Shown one piece after another: positions 1 to 13,639 of a stretch of DNA of 64,000 nucleotides. Source of the DNA: Acanthaster planci (lineage: Eukaryota > Echinodermata > Asteroidea > Valvatida > Acanthasteridae). Below the pieces are notes generated by a model. The model was not told the DNA's origin, ran no database searches, and saw only the letters and a list, made by a program, of their open reading frames with translations. The translations under genes and the position numbers were made by a program. The number at the start of each line of letters is the position of its first letter. The stretch's first letter is position 1. Location of the stretch: contig NW_019091356.1 of NCBI RefSeq assembly GCF_001949145.1, positions 126,001 through 190,000 of the forward strand, given 5' to 3'.

Positions 1-117
1 TTGAGGTATAGTAACAGTATAGTTACCTGGAAAATGGTTGTAGTTGATACTTCAAGCTGTTTTTTTCTTATTTGCAGTTCTTAGTTATTTGTATGATTTT
101 TACAATGTGGCATGTAG

Positions 118-998
118 GTACGGAATGTTGAATTGAAAAACACTATGGAAGAGGAATGGAGCAAATTCCAGAAAGAAATGATGGAAGAAAATCAGGTAGG
201 AGCATTTTTAGTACAGGTCTACGATCAAGTCTGGAGCTAACAGTGACTACATGTACATATTAAATGCACACTAACTTAACACAAATTAAAGTCACTTAAG
301 CGTGCATAGGTGAAAATATGTGTTGTAAGATCTTGTATATTTTTCCCCAGGTATCTGAGAACATACAAGTTGAAGATGAGGAGGCAGCTCAGGTGGATAG
401 AAACATTGATGAGATCGATGAGCAGATGTAAGGATCTACCCCAAGAAAGACAAGTGAAACATACAAAAAATACACAATGATGCACACACACAATAACAAG
501 AGAAAAGCTGCCCTTCCACAAATACTGAATAACAAAATGAATGCACTGTGAAACTTGGTTTGCATTGATTACACGCCTTTCAAATTGTTTACCATTGACA
601 AAGCCTGGGACAGTACTCCGTCAATGAAAATTAAGGTAAACATCTTGAAAGTTACCCACTCATAATGTTCCAACTCTAACGCTGACATGTCAATCTCTTA
701 TATTCACCAACTCCAGTAGGTGTACCCCATCCATTTTTGGCTTTGTGCCTTCTGAAAAAAAAAGCAGGAAAATAAAACTCACTTGATTTTTATTATTCTT
801 CTGAAACTTTCCTCTAGACACTGTTTTGCCAAAGTAGAAGCTCTAAGAGATAGGCAAGAGAGTATACAGTCAGAGTTGGAAGCTAAGAAGTTGCAGCAGC
901 ATGTAACAAGCAAGGAGAATGAAGAAGGCAGTGGCAGTGCAGATGAGGCAGAGTTTGAGGTTTTTCTGGACTGGAGATCAAAGGGTGCATGGAAATGA
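118..998 (+). CDS. ZNF830: ZNF830/CCDC16-like protein, C-terminal three exons (5' part outside window)
   Basis: Three exons join in frame: 118-195, 351-427 and 818-998, each with AG acceptors and GT donors, and the last ends in TGA. The product is acidic and coiled-coil-like. Block one contains EEEWSKFQKE, block two an E/D-rich run with ...AAQVDRNIDEIDEQ, block three VEALRDRQESIQSELEAKK, and it closes with LDWRSKGAWK. Order and motifs match the C-terminus of ZNF830 (CCDC16), a nuclear zinc-finger protein known from spliceosome-associated and DNA-damage work in vertebrates, whose tail also has a VEALRD helix and a DWRAKGA end. The N-terminal zinc finger would lie to the left of the window. The match rests on recalled motifs, not on an alignment. 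Confidence 0.8.
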
Positions 999-2091
999 GT
1001 TATATTGTATATAGTACAATTATTCGTTCTCTCCTGAAGTCTTATTAAAGTGAATGGCTATCATGATGGTTATTGTCATGGTATATCCATAGTAACCACA
1101 TGGCAGACTTTTGGTTATGTCACCAAAGCAGGTGTCAAAGGACATCAATCCACTTCAGTAAATTCCTCTTGAGGTTAGGTGTCCTAATAGCTGAATGACA
1201 GGCTTTCAATCACTGGTTTTGAAAGCAATAGAAATAGGAAACCGGTAAAAATACTTAGCTTGAACACTGAAAGTAAGTCTAGTTGCTACATCTGAAAAAA
1301 GATACTTCTCTGAGTTGGGTAATAGAAACTTTTAAAGTTTCTCTCGATTCTACCAAACAAAGGTTTAAGCACCTGTAAACTTGATACATGTTACTCTGAT
1401 AATAGTTTATTTTGTTATTTTAGATCGTATATTTCCCTTCAATTATCTAAGGAAGACTTTCATTTGAAAAATGGCAATACATGTATTGTTTGCAGGTTGC
1501 ATGGATGTAAACAGGCATATTCTTTGAGGAAAATCAAACCACTTGCATTTAAAGCACACAAAGTATAGTGTCCTTGCATAATTTTATTGTAAATGAATTA
1601 GAATATTAAAAAGCACACAGCTGTGATTTTCAACTACATATGTATATTTGTGTATATATATGTCGTTGACAATCACAATTAAACTATCACCATATAATTT
1701 ATTGTTGTCAATATATAGAAAAATCAGTATTTGCATGCTTTGTACACTTTCAAAAATCTTTTTTAATTTAAAAATATAAATCCTGTAAAGTTATCTTTTA
1801 ATTTGAGTTCTATTTTTCAAATCCCCAAAGTTCCTCATCATCCAACAGTTCACAAATATGATTATATTGCACCAATTACTTTAGCCCAAACCGTTATAAC
1901 AAAGGCACCAAAAATTCAATGACAACTTCACTTTGAGACTTCAACACCTTGAAAACTGAAGTACATGTACCTAAGACATAACCAAGACGAGTTCTAGTCA
2001 CATGACATACGGAAATAGCTGAGAACAAGTCTAACAATTCTTGCTATTTGTGGCCAATGGTGGATAATTTGTTTACCAATAACATTTAAGT
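999..2091. other. Tail-to-tail spacer between ZNF830-like gene and MOCOS
   Basis: About 1.1 kb of AT-rich DNA between two converging genes. It should hold both 3' UTRs. A minus-strand AATAAA (TTTATT on the plus strand at 1583-1588) could end the MOCOS transcript about 500 bases after its stop. I see no coding exon. Confidence 0.5.
1044..1049 (+). terminator. Candidate poly(A) signal of the ZNF830-like gene (ATTAAA)
   Basis: ATTAAA lies 46 bases after the TGA of the ZNF830-like gene, the usual place for a metazoan polyadenylation signal. It is only a sequence match, and this AT-rich DNA gives such matches by chance. Confidence 0.4.
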
Positions 2092-5000
2092 TTACTGTCC
2101 CTGGATAACAGACACATCATCCCCTACTCGGAGAGTAGTTCCTTCAAAGGATGCTTCATCTTGTAGTAGGTGAATACCAAAAGGAACCTGCCGAGCATAC
2201 AAGTTGATGATCAATAGACAATATAATAGACAGAAGCAAATGGTGGAACTGCACACTTGAATTAACATGTACACGTACATACCCTGCCATATCAAGTTGT
2301 AAAATTCACTTTTACCCCCACACAAATAGCGCCAAAATTTTGGTTGACAACAGAGAAAACTATGTGCGCACCATATACCATCAATTCCTGCATTCATACA
2401 TGATAAAGGTGGGCATCAATTCTTCAACGGAAATCATAAAATTTTGAAAGACAAAGTGCTTGTCATATTCTGTTATTTTTTTACCAGGCTGCTACAACTG
2501 CTGCAAGAAGATCACTTTATTTTTCAAGCTACTTTATTTAGTATCTCTTCTCTAACTTTAGAGAATTTGTGTCTTTCTACAATAATCACATTATGTAAAA
2601 CAGGGTTTTCATTTCATACCTTTTTTCCTCTAAAGAAGGACAGTGTCAGCAATGGTTCTGTGCTTCTCTTTGCTGTATTCTGGTCCACACAGACCATCTG
2701 ACATCGAACGCAAGCTCCTGCAACCTTAGAAAACACACAAAGAAATTACATTCCACTCGTTATAATGAAAGCTTGGATTAGTTAAATTGCGTGTTTTAAC
2801 AAGAACCTTGTAATAAAAATAATGGGAAAACAAGAAAGACTTTAGAGATATGAGACTTTGCTGCTAAATAACAGTGTTTTTACCAACTGATCAACATAAG
2901 TTTTGTAAAATGCAATTAAGTAGGACAAAATACATATTAAGGCTGTAATGTAGTCTCAAAGTAATCTTAAATCAAACAAACAGTAATAATTTCAAAGAAT
3001 ACATGCCTCTAAAATGTTCAAATTATTTATGCCTATTGCTCAAAAAAATTCCTATCAATTTAAACTTACTGTAAACAAATGACTTCCAATTTGTATCTTC
3101 TTCCATTCATCCTCATCAAAGGCCTCCCATCCATCAATCACCAGGTTTCCACGAAACCGGCCAATCAACTCCTCTGTATGTAGATTGAGCCCCTTCCCTT
3201 TCTCTGTACTTAATGGAAACTCTGCAGTGATCGGTTCAAACGGATCACTTCTGTTTTCAGATGGGTTTATGATTGGCTGGTTGGTATATCTTTCACCAAT
3301 GGCTTTACGTAGAGACTGAGCACTGGATCTACACAGCAGAGTGAATGGAGATTCATTGACAAGGGAGAGATGGCTTCTAGTAACACTTGCAGCATCTACA
3401 ATGGTACAAAGAACCAAATGTATACTTCAGGTACATGTAAACTGTATTTAAAAACTACTAGACATCTTGCGTACAAACTGACAAAGTCATCTTCTCAAGC
3501 TTATGACAGGACTAAGTCATAATTCCATATATCCCACAGCTCTTGATTTCTACTGACAAAAGTACAAGTAATGAAAAAGTTAAAAGTCATCCTGTACAAA
3601 GTTTGAATAAACTTACTCAAGTTTTAATACATGTATGTTCACAACAATAAAACAAACTAAAAGCATACTAAAAGTTGTTTTCTTAAGAGCACAAAACTGG
3701 ATGCAACTGTGCATGCATGAATACCTTTCACAAGTTTGCAGTTTCGCTCAAATTCTGGATTCTGTTGGAGGAGACGACACTTCTTCCCTAAGGCATCTGA
3801 CAACCAGTTAGCAACTGTATCACCACAGTCTAATGTCTGCACTCTGATTAAAACAGGACCCACACTGAAATTACTCGCACCGCATGTGTTTCCTGTGTCA
3901 TGTTAGTCATTCTAACCATATTAAGCACTTCCCTTATGACTCCTTCAGCACCACCATACATCTTTGTCATTATTTGTTCTTTTTCAGAAAAGAGGTATTA
4001 TGGCTATTTAAAGATTCTGAAATATGGCTAATTTCTGACTAGAAGATTGTCAATTTTGTCAACTGACTGGAACATTTTAGCCTCAAACATTACAACAACT
4101 TTTAATAGACCGACTCCATCCGCTAAATCATGTGACCTATAGTAAGTACGTAGGTAAGTGGGTAGTTCTGATGACCAACAGTGGTTACCCACCACATACA
4201 GGCATCCATGAGAAATAGATAAAATCTCTGAATTAAATAACGTTCAAATAAAACAATTATACAAATAACCATAAAAATTAAAACACATCCTAAACTTAGC
4301 AAGTCTTAAAACACTAGTAGAGGGCTGAAAAAGAGTAGGATATGCATGTACAAACAGGGCTCCGTAGAGAAACACAACAGGAAGGGGGTAGGGGCAACAA
4401 AGGGGGAAGGAGGGAAAGGCAAAGGATGAACAGCACATGTACATGGAACATGGCTATGTGAACAAAGAACTGACGCAAGGGGGACAAAACACAAGGGATA
4501 AACATGGGGGAGACCAGACAGGATTCAAAGTTGAATAGTGGAGTTGTGAGGGCCAAAAAGGGGATTAAAGGCCATTGGGGTTAAAGGGCATCAACCCCAT
4601 ACATCAACCTGTGTTTTGAGTGTTGTTTAAAAACAGCAAAGTTACAGTATAGTACCCAGCACATCAGTAGTCTAAGTACAGTACCCCCTGTCGGCTTTCT
4701 TTTTGGTAATGATACATAATGATAATTATAAAATACTTTGCTTTTGGTGGATGCCATGTTTGTTGACTTAGCCGGCACAATTGGTCTATTACAGTTTGAA
4801 TGATAAATGCATTCATGTTTGAATGATTTTGGTTCAATTTAATATGCAAATTATCATTATTTGCTCACCTGTCAAAGCATACTTTACTCTGACAATGTAT
4901 CTTGGAAGATGGATTGCTACTTATCTCAGATCTGACATCAACAGGCACTCTGATGGGTGACAGTCCTAGGATGGTATATAAACCATTCACAGCAGCAGAA

Positions 5001-8000
5001 TTAAAAGTGTGTTCATGTGCTACGGTAATTGTTTCACCATGTACTACGTACGTAAAGATTATTCAGACAGAGAGGCTCACATAATAGCTAGGAATGCTGT
5101 CTGGGAGCAAAGTCCTGGAAAACACATGTTCCAACCAAGATTATTGTTAAAGCATAAACAGTGTCACTGACTGAGAACAGCTTTTTAAATATGGCATAAA
5201 TAGAGCAGGCTGCCTACCACATGCTGGACCAGAGAAGTACATGTATCTTACCTTGACATTGTAGCCACAGGCACCTGTTATTCAGATCAACAACAGGTTT
5301 AATAAGGCACAGTCGCTCCTCCCTCTTTTGACTAAGACACACCCCATTCTCATTCACCACCATCCAATGTCTGTCATACAGTAATCCCTTTGAACCTATC
5401 TGCCATTCACTAACCTACGTGTACACACAGTCAACAAAACAATCAATCAGTACAGCCATACAGTGCATGCTCTTCAATAACCAATGCCTGTAAATTCATC
5501 AAACTTTTCTTTCCATCGACGTACAGTATGAAGGAAATGGTACTATACAACTACAGTTTGAATAACTGTGGGAAATTTGCATGGCGTCATACAGTCCGTG
5601 TTTTCACTTATGCCACCATACTGGCTGTCAAGCACATGCATGGTAAATACACAAACAAGCACAGTTCGTTCGATGTTGCTGTAAAATGGTGAAGGTTTGC
5701 TGTGCCGTAGGGTGCTACAATCATGAAGATACTTAAAAAAATCACAACATAAGTGTTACTGACATTCTTACAAACTCCCAGTTCCTTCACAAATCCAGCA
5801 ACAAAGTATTTGTAGGCTTCCAATCTCTTGTAGTTTTTCAGTGATTGATGAGTGTTGGCTTGACAGCTAATATGGCAGGCGAGTTGAAAGTCATGTGACA
5901 ACGTGACATCAGTGAATAACCTCTACACTCTGTTGATAATTTGACAGATGCCCTACATTACTGCACTGGATCACTGTCCAGTTTAAGCTCACCTCAAATG
6001 CTCCACATGATTTCACTGGATACAGGAAGATATTGGTCAACACTTTCTTGCCAGATGGTATGATCTTCTTTACCACCATACTAGGTAGGCTGATACTAGT
6101 AGGACTAGTGATGCAAGACTGCTGACTATTATCTCTTAGCTCGTCTAGCTCAGACTTAACATCATGTGTTTGACTTGGGTTATCGTTCTGTGAGCTGCTA
6201 GGAAACTGGTCCTTGATGGAATTCACATCTTGATCAGATGTCTGCTCTTTCACTGCATAACTGTTAACTTCTTTGGTTGAGTCAGTTTGATTTGATTTCT
6301 CCATGAAGCATTCTTCCACAAAGCTAAGAAACTTATTAGCATCAGCAAGAGTGGACATGTAGCCAAATGAGATGCGAACTGATCCAGTTGGTTGGCCAGA
6401 GATAATGTCCACCTCATCACCACAAACATGCCCTGTCTGAAATCAGCCAACAAATCAGTGCCATGGAAGAACATGATGCCATTTAGCAACAAAAGAAAAT
6501 CAAGGATGTGTACGTCTCCACGAAAAACACAACAAAGTCAGATCAACTCTAGATGTTATGAACATGGGTACAGATTTTTAGGGACCATCCTGATAATTGG
6601 CTGATATTTTTCCCAATTAACTTGAACAATTTATCAGCGAATCCAAGGGAATCCCATTACTACAGTGGCATGACACTTTCATGCCTAGTGCTCACATTCT
6701 TCAACTTTAGGCTCATGAGCACATTGGCAAGTCACAACATCCTTGACACTACTAGTCAACAAAGCATTAGATGCATACAACCTTTACATGGTATGACCCA
6801 AGAAATAACTTCAAATTCTTTCTACTGTATTTGTCTATACCTGGAAATTGCTGAGCACCTGTTCATCTGTTAAGTCAAGGTGTCTTTGGCATGCTCCCGT
6901 ATTGCAGAAACACCCTGTACGCAGATGGATACCATGTAGTGATGCAAGCTTCTCAATCTTAAGGGAAAAAAGAATATGCCAGATTGCACAAAGTTCTTGG
7001 CAAAGTCACACAAGAGAGAGCTTAATAGTTTAAGAAGGACGCTGATTCTTACAAATCATCGTGTCAGTGCAACAAGGTCATAACTCGCAGTTGTTTTGCA
7101 CACAAGATACGAAATCGGAGGTCCACATTTTCATTTCCAAAGCATAACATATGAAGACCAAGAAAAGATGATGTGAAGCAATATGCTCAAAGTGTCATTG
7201 TAAGATCTTCGTCATAACTTTCTCACACTTCTTACCTGTGTGTAGCCAATAAACTCTCCAGTAGATCTCAGCAACAGGAAGTTAACTACTGGTCCTTGTT
7301 GCTCCTTATTCTCAAAGTCATTGTCACAGAACAGGTTGGCAACAGGTTGGCCATTGGCATGGCGATAAGAAGACATCTTGTGGTGGACATATTTTGCAAG
7401 AGTGAAGGTGTGGTCAGAGATGGAGCACATGTTTCCTGAGTTTCAATGGAAACAAGTTCAAAGAAACAGCAAGAGTGGTTATATGTGTAAATTTTACAAC
7501 CTGTTATTTTTCTGCAGAAGAAACTGTTGACCCATGTAACTATTAAGGAAAGACAAAACCATGTCTAACAAAAAAGCCAAAACAGTTCTCAAAAAACTAG
7601 TTTTTCAATAACATGTAAAAACCTAAAAGGTATAAAAGCTAATATGAGGGGATAACTTTCTGTTTTTGCAATTACTGACAGACAGTTATCTGTATATCAA
7701 GCTTATTTGGAAATTGCTTGATCAAATTTCTCTCACGTTTAACTTGGGCAACTAAATTATCTCCCAAAACCTCCATACATCTATACATACCTGCTAGTCT
7801 TTCAAGGGTATCAAAACCATGCTTCAAGGCAATGATGTCCAAGAAGGGTAGGGTCCCATCTTCATAACTGGTACATAGCAAAAAAAAATTAAAACCACAT
7901 CTTATTGATGTCATTTATAAGTATGATAGATACTTTATAATCTCACATATTTTGAATGCACATTTGCTTCGGCTGGGACATAGGAAGGTAACATTAGCAA

Positions 8001-10061
8001 AGATCTGTAACCAGAGTTAAGGATTGAGCAGGTCATTGTCAATACATGTAGTTGAGTCATACTTACTGGTCTGTGAGACTTGATTTGGGGACACTAAACT
8101 GATGTTGTGCTAGATAAGCCTGCACAGTGCCACCTCCAAAGTAACTCTTGTGTAGAAAGTGAGCAGAATCATTCCTCACAATCAGAGCCCCAAGGCCAGT
8201 TGGAAATCCAAACATCTTGTAGAAGGAGATGGCAATGAAATCTGCCTCACACTCTGACAGATCTAGAGGAGATGTGCTAACAAGAGATGCTGCATCAAGA
8301 ACAACAGCCCAGTGGTCTAAGGGGCTTAAATCAGAACTACTTATGACTTCACTGGCCAGTTCAAGAGGATACTTGACACCAGAGAAATTTGACTGAGCAG
8401 GGTATGCAAACAGACAATTCCTTGGTCCTTCCTTGACTACAAAACAATTCTCTGGGTGATTACATGAACTACAAAGTTCTTGAAAACACTTTCCAGACAT
8501 TCTAATCAGAATGTCAGTGTTGCCTTTGATATCTTGGTATGTGATGCAAAACACATCTACACCTTTTGATTTAGCAATTTCCCGCATCCCAACGACAGAT
8601 GTATGATTGTCCAAGAGGTAGCAGAAAAGCCCTGCTTTTCGCATTGTATTCTGGGAAAGGTGTTTTTGCATTGCATGCTGGGAGCACATCAACTGCACTT
8701 TATCCTGTGATGAGTTGCTGATGACTTGGTATGAATACTGGTTGAGATTTTCAGGGAGTACACTTGTGTATGACAGTTGTGAGACATTGCCGAGTTGTTT
8801 CAAGCAAGACTGGACTTCTGGATTTTCTGGACTTTGGCTACTACTTGACTTTGGTGTTGTTTCTTCAAGCTGAGATAGGTGGTTGTGACAAGCCCAGTCA
8901 AAATTGTCAGCAAGGAGTTTAAGTGCTGCTGTGCATCCCGCGGTGAAGATGACAGAATGAAATTCTGGAGACGTGTTAAAATGTTGCAATATTCTGCAGG
9001 TACATGATAAACAAGTTAAACCAAAATCTGATTAGCGATTAACTAATTTATGTGGCTTGATGTGGAGATTAGCGATCAAGATGACAAATATGAAATTTCT
9101 CTATTATACATGTAATACATTTAATGATAAGAATAGTAATTCTTTAAAAACGCTTTCCAATGTCACAGACATCACAAAGCACTGTACAGTGAAAATTTAC
9201 AGGTTATTAACAGATACAGATAAAAGCAGTCAGAAAAAAAACCAAATGAAATTTAAAATTACTTCAGCGCTAACATTTACTGGTGTAATAGCTTACCCTG
9301 GTATGAGTGTAACGTAAGAGACATTGATGATACAATGAAGTTTCCTGTAAGCCAAATTTTAAGTGTGCTGGATGGTTTAAACAAAGTTAAGATTAATAAA
9401 TGTTTGTGCACACAAGTACCTGTAGCGGACTTGTTCTATGGTGTCTGTGCTGAGTTTACTGCTAGCGCATGGACTGTGTGGATTACCATAAACATGACTC
9501 ATAAGATCTTGTTGCACAGAAGCTAGCTGACTTTTTGCATAAAGGGTTGCTCCTGCATGATCCAAGTAAGTTATATCTGTGATTGGTAAAACATCATCAA
9601 GGTTATCAACAAATCAATCCAGATCCAAAACCTACCGGATAAGATACATGTACATGTGTTTGCAGTTTGCAAAGTCACCTTTGTACAAGAATATAATTTT
9701 CTAATAAACTCACAAAACGATCAGAGATACAATCATGTTGATGTGAGTTTTTTTTACAATTATCTGCCAAGTTTAAACACAAAGTTACAAGAGTACTTGT
9801 ATGCGGTCTGAAAATTGTGAAATATTGCTTCAGAATCTACAGCTTGTCAGTGGAGAACTTTCAAGCACAGGTCTTTGAATGACTGTATGCAAAATGTGTA
9901 ACAACATTAAAAGCTGCCACCTAATCTATGAGCAACAATGTCAGTTTTTAAAAGAGAATTCAAGCATTGAGAAATCTTTGATTTAACTTGTTTCACCTAC
10001 CTGAAAGTCCAGGAAATTCCTGTTTTCTGATGTTTTCAATGTTGCTATTATAGCCATCCAT
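2092..10061 (-). CDS. MOCOS: Molybdenum cofactor sulfurase, complete, 13 coding exons, about 987 aa
   Basis: Exons in transcript order: 10061-10001, 9576-9420, 8993-8067, 7867-7791, 7435-7236, 6957-6841, 6436-5993, 5414-5252, 5019-4869, 3864-3725, 3395-3070, 2724-2620, 2187-2092. All phases fit, giving 2964 nt with stop. The enzyme replaces an oxo ligand of the molybdenum cofactor with sulfur, activating xanthine dehydrogenase and aldehyde oxidase in the cytosol. The N-terminal part is a class-V aminotransferase/NifS fold: ITYLDHAGATLYAKSQL, YGNPHS, SVVGMRE, then ISFYKMFGFPTG, whose lysine (about residue 332) should bind PLP. LRTGCFCNTGACQRH (about 486-500) holds the persulfide cysteine region. 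GQPTGSVRISFGYMS follows. The C-terminal MOSC part has YPVKSCGAFEV, GLLYDRHWMVV and CVRCQMVCVDQNT. The chosen start gives MDGYNSNIENIRKQEFPGLS, like the family's N-terminus. The frame is also open upstream, so a 5' exon could add residues. It is about 100 aa longer than human MOCOS (888 aa), mostly from an insert at residues 109-192. Confidence 0.93.
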
Positions 10062-11528
10062 AGTTTCCTTCAGTAAGAAAAGCAAATCATTTACATGTAC
10101 AAGTAGGTCCAGATTTTGACCACTGTATGAAAATGTATTATGGCTGTAGTCAGCAATATTTGAGTGCAGGACAATTTAGTAAAGGGAGACAGAAGACCGG
10201 AGACCGGAGTTTCACAGGTTATGACCAAGGGTCCAGGGGCCCACTTAAGGGAACTAATCATTTTTTGGGTGAGTTTTTCTTTCCAAATTGATAATGGGTG
10301 CAAATTTTTTTAATTTTTCCAAGTGAAATATGAAATTTTCATAACAAATTTTTTTTTGGAAGGGGGGAATTTTTAAGGATTTTTATGCCGGTCGGCGGGC
10401 AGTTTCACCAAGCTTAGTGCTGGACAGTAGAATACTGTGGTGTAGATCCCTGACCGGTGTAGCTACATGTACATGTACATGTATAACAATAGTTGTACAT
10501 TTACATGTTTACCCTACGAATAAAACCATTTGCAACTGCAATGGGTATGAACCAGAGAAGCAGCTCCATGGATACCACACAAAGGAGTAAAAAAACAGAA
10601 ATTACTTGTTTTCTAAAAAACAGAAGATGAACCATGGACATGGTTGAACACAGTACCTGTTGCCTGTTTAATAATGTAAGTCTACTTGAGTCTGCTCCTT
10701 TGGATGGGGTTTCAAAACACAACATCAAGTCATTGGCTTTGGTGGGTGAAGTACTTACAGTAATCACATGGATTCTACTATCGCAAGATGAATTAAAAAA
10801 ATGGCAGTTTGTAGAATCGTAACCTTGCACAATGCTGGCAAGATTGATTACTACATGTAGAGTATTGGTCTTATGAGAAGACCCTTACATGTACTTTGGA
10901 GTGGATTCTGCCGAGAGATATTTCTAGACTTTCTATGACAATGTACTGCATCTCTTTCAACCACCTCTTTCACTAGCAGCTAAGAAAACATGGGAAAAGA
11001 GGCAGTCTAAATGAACTGTGTACGGAACGTTCATTTGTAAGTCAAGACCTTGTAAGTTATGGCAGCCATCAAGTAAGTTTTCTTACAACATTCCGGCCTC
11101 CCAAATCTGCTTCCTTATATCAAGCTAAAGGGCCAAAGGTATTACCTTAGGTCAAAACACAAATGGCCTACTGTCTGTACTCACAGACAATAGGCCGTAT
11201 TCACTGGTATTAACTGTTACAGTATAGTATACAGAGAGAGTCCCCTAATTCTATCTGACAATAATCGTAATGTCTGATAGCCACACTGGGCTACCATTCT
11301 TGTTAAATTTACACGAATGACTCCATGAGTTTCACTACTTCAACTCTATAAGGCTTGCACCCTCTTTACAAACAGGCAGAGCAAATGTTACGAAACCCTA
11401 TTATAGTATTATAATACACCATACCACAGTGACTGATATTGATAAGCGGGCAGTACTAGCCTGCGTATTGAATTTACCATGGATACCGGATACTGTCAGT
11501 GGTAGTGCCACGAGAACGCAACAACATC

Positions 11529-11589
11529 CAAGTAGAGCATCCAGGGATTTTGTTATCCAAGACCAGGCATTAAAGCTTACCTCTCAGCA
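11529..11589 (-). repeat. 61-bp direct repeat copy 1 with a splice donor, upstream of MOCOS
   Basis: This 61-base block recurs without mismatch at 11980-12040. On the minus strand each copy begins in GCTGAGAG followed by GTAAGC, a good donor site, oriented like MOCOS. It lies 1.5 kb before the first recognised MOCOS coding exon, so it could be the 3' edge of a non-coding first exon. That role is inference; the repeat itself is seen directly. Confidence 0.7.
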
Positions 11590-11979
11590 TACTCTCAAAC
11601 TGCAGCAGTAGGCACAAACGGAATTCTAAGAAGCTGACGTCTGGTCATTACCAGTCATGCAAGGACTTCACCATAGTACTACACATGTACTATCAGTAGA
11701 TCATACATGCATACATAATACTTGGGCATGTACATGTACATTGATAATGTCAATGACAACAGCGCCCTCCGCTGGTATTTGAGACAAACTCACCAGCAGT
11801 TTCCCTCGTCGCCCATTGCCGTCGAATTCGGGCAGTCTGTCTGTTTCTTGTTCTCGCGCTCGAACGGCGGGAAAACTATCCAAGAACACTGTTCTCGGAA
11901 CAGAATCACACCACCTGCTTGCCAGGGTTTTACAGGAACACACTCGAAAACTCGTGAAATTTTTGTTTTTCAACAACTG

Positions 11980-12040
11980 CAAGTAGAGCATCCAGGGATT
12001 TTGTTATCCAAGACCAGGCATTAAAGCTTACCTCTCAGCA
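11980..12040 (-). repeat. 61-bp direct repeat copy 2 with a splice donor, upstream of MOCOS
   Basis: This is identical to 11529-11589 over 61 bases; the flanks differ. Read on the minus strand, the sequence upstream of its donor differs from that of copy 1, so the pair could give two alternative 5' exons sharing donor and intron start. Alternatively it is a plain local duplication. Confidence 0.7.
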
Positions 12041-13639
12041 GTAGAGAGATGGCTTCGAAGCCACAAACAAAGGGAGTTTAAAATTAACATTAATTATTTT
12101 TCATAACAGAGGAATGAATGTTCCTGTTTAAATAGAAAAGAATTTAGCCCATCCAAGCATCAACTTTCGAATAACGTACTGTACATGGACGCCGCAATTA
12201 ATGTTGCATGTTGCTTGCCATTAAACAGCCAGCAGTATAGTAACTGGTTGTAGGTTCCCGGCGTTCGACCGGCCGACACACCAACAACAAATTTAAATTG
12301 AGCTGTTCGAGAACCAAACCGCCTGAACTCAGCCTAGCGTCCACAGAGGACGCTGGGAGGCCTTCCCTTAACCTTAGGGCCAATCGCTTTTAAGCTCTCA
12401 TCGGCCAACTTTTTACGGCCTGTGACCCGCGAGGTCATTACTTCCTTTGTAAACATTCTTGGGTAAATCATTTTGTCATTACATTTTGCTAATTGTTACG
12501 GAAATTAGTTGTGGATTATATTAGGACGTTATCATGGCACATTTGAGCCGCTTTCGCATCTGTGCTTACATCTCGCAATGTTTTGCGTGTGCAAAATCGT
12601 GACCCCGTGTGAAACGGATTAGCTCTTCTCGGCGCCCTGTATGGGCGTGGAGTGACGAGCGAAACCAGCAGTACCAGAAAATAACAATTAAAGCCTAATT
12701 ATCTCTGGGGGCCGATAAATTTTTTTTTTCATTCAACGTTTTTGACGGCAAGGGTAAACACTGCATAATTTGTATGTTATTATTGTTTTTTGTCATCGTT
12801 AAAATGTAGCTATTTTAGTTCAAGGGGATCCCACTTGATAAGCCCTACTTCTTGGATCCCCTTCTAGGGCCTACATCACATCTCATGTATATATATCTTA
12901 TATATTTGTCAGGTTATCTCACCGGTTATAATGCAATTATGAATTAAGGGATATTAATTATTGATGTAAATATTATGTCAATATTCATGCTTATACTCAC
13001 ATTATTGCTTTCCCATGTGGTAAAGTAATAAATGAATGAATGAATGCACATTATGTCATTATGAATAGAGGAACAATATTTTGCACAGTTCGCCCGGGTT
13101 GGGCCTACATTAGCATTCCCTTGACTCAAGCAATGATACTTCCTGAAAAAGGAGCAAAACAAAACTACAAAATAATATTTATAAACATCAATTACATTTT
13201 TTATTTTGAAAACAAACACTTTTGTCTGTCCTTGAAAACGCTCCGATTCGTGCGATCTTCGTGAAAATAGCACGCATAGTAAACGCTGATAGAAGTACTT
13301 ACACTGCTTTGCAGCTCCTCAACCATGTATTTCAAAGCTCCATGTGCTTTAGACACAAAACGTTAATATCTGGAGACAAAAACAGACGCGTACAATTTAC
13401 AGGTTGAATTCTCAAAAAAGGAAGAAAAAGACTACGCTCAATGGCATGAGTTATAACGAGGCTTCAAACAATTATCTCCGAGATCCATTGTAGATTTATA
13501 TCCTTGCGAAAAACTCATTTTTCCCAGGAGATCTTGTTTGCCGAAGCCATATTTAGCTAAGCATGCATGCTTCGTATAAATATATGGGGTTTCTTTCTTG
13601 AAATATACGTCGGAGAATATTCTTCCAATTGTTTAGACA

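Larger units (their letters stand above)
10062..13639. other. Non-coding region upstream of MOCOS
   Basis: Apart from the 61-bp repeat pair, I find no convincing exon. The stretch 12.24-12.70 kb is richer in CG than its surroundings and could be a promoter region or an old repeat. Near 12.83-12.86 kb GGGGATCC and GGATCCCC form a short inverted pair. Small ORFs here (for example 11722-12024) have no recognisable protein features. Confidence 0.4.

Noticed and set aside
4244-4849. Cluster of small hydrophobic minus-strand ORFs
   Set aside because: They lie inside a MOCOS intron (3865-4868) and reflect a purine-rich plus strand; no splice support.
11722-12024. 100-aa plus-strand ORF and overlapping minus ORF upstream of MOCOS
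   Set aside because: There are no domains, and it runs into the 61-bp repeat, which is better explained as a splice-donor-bearing duplication.
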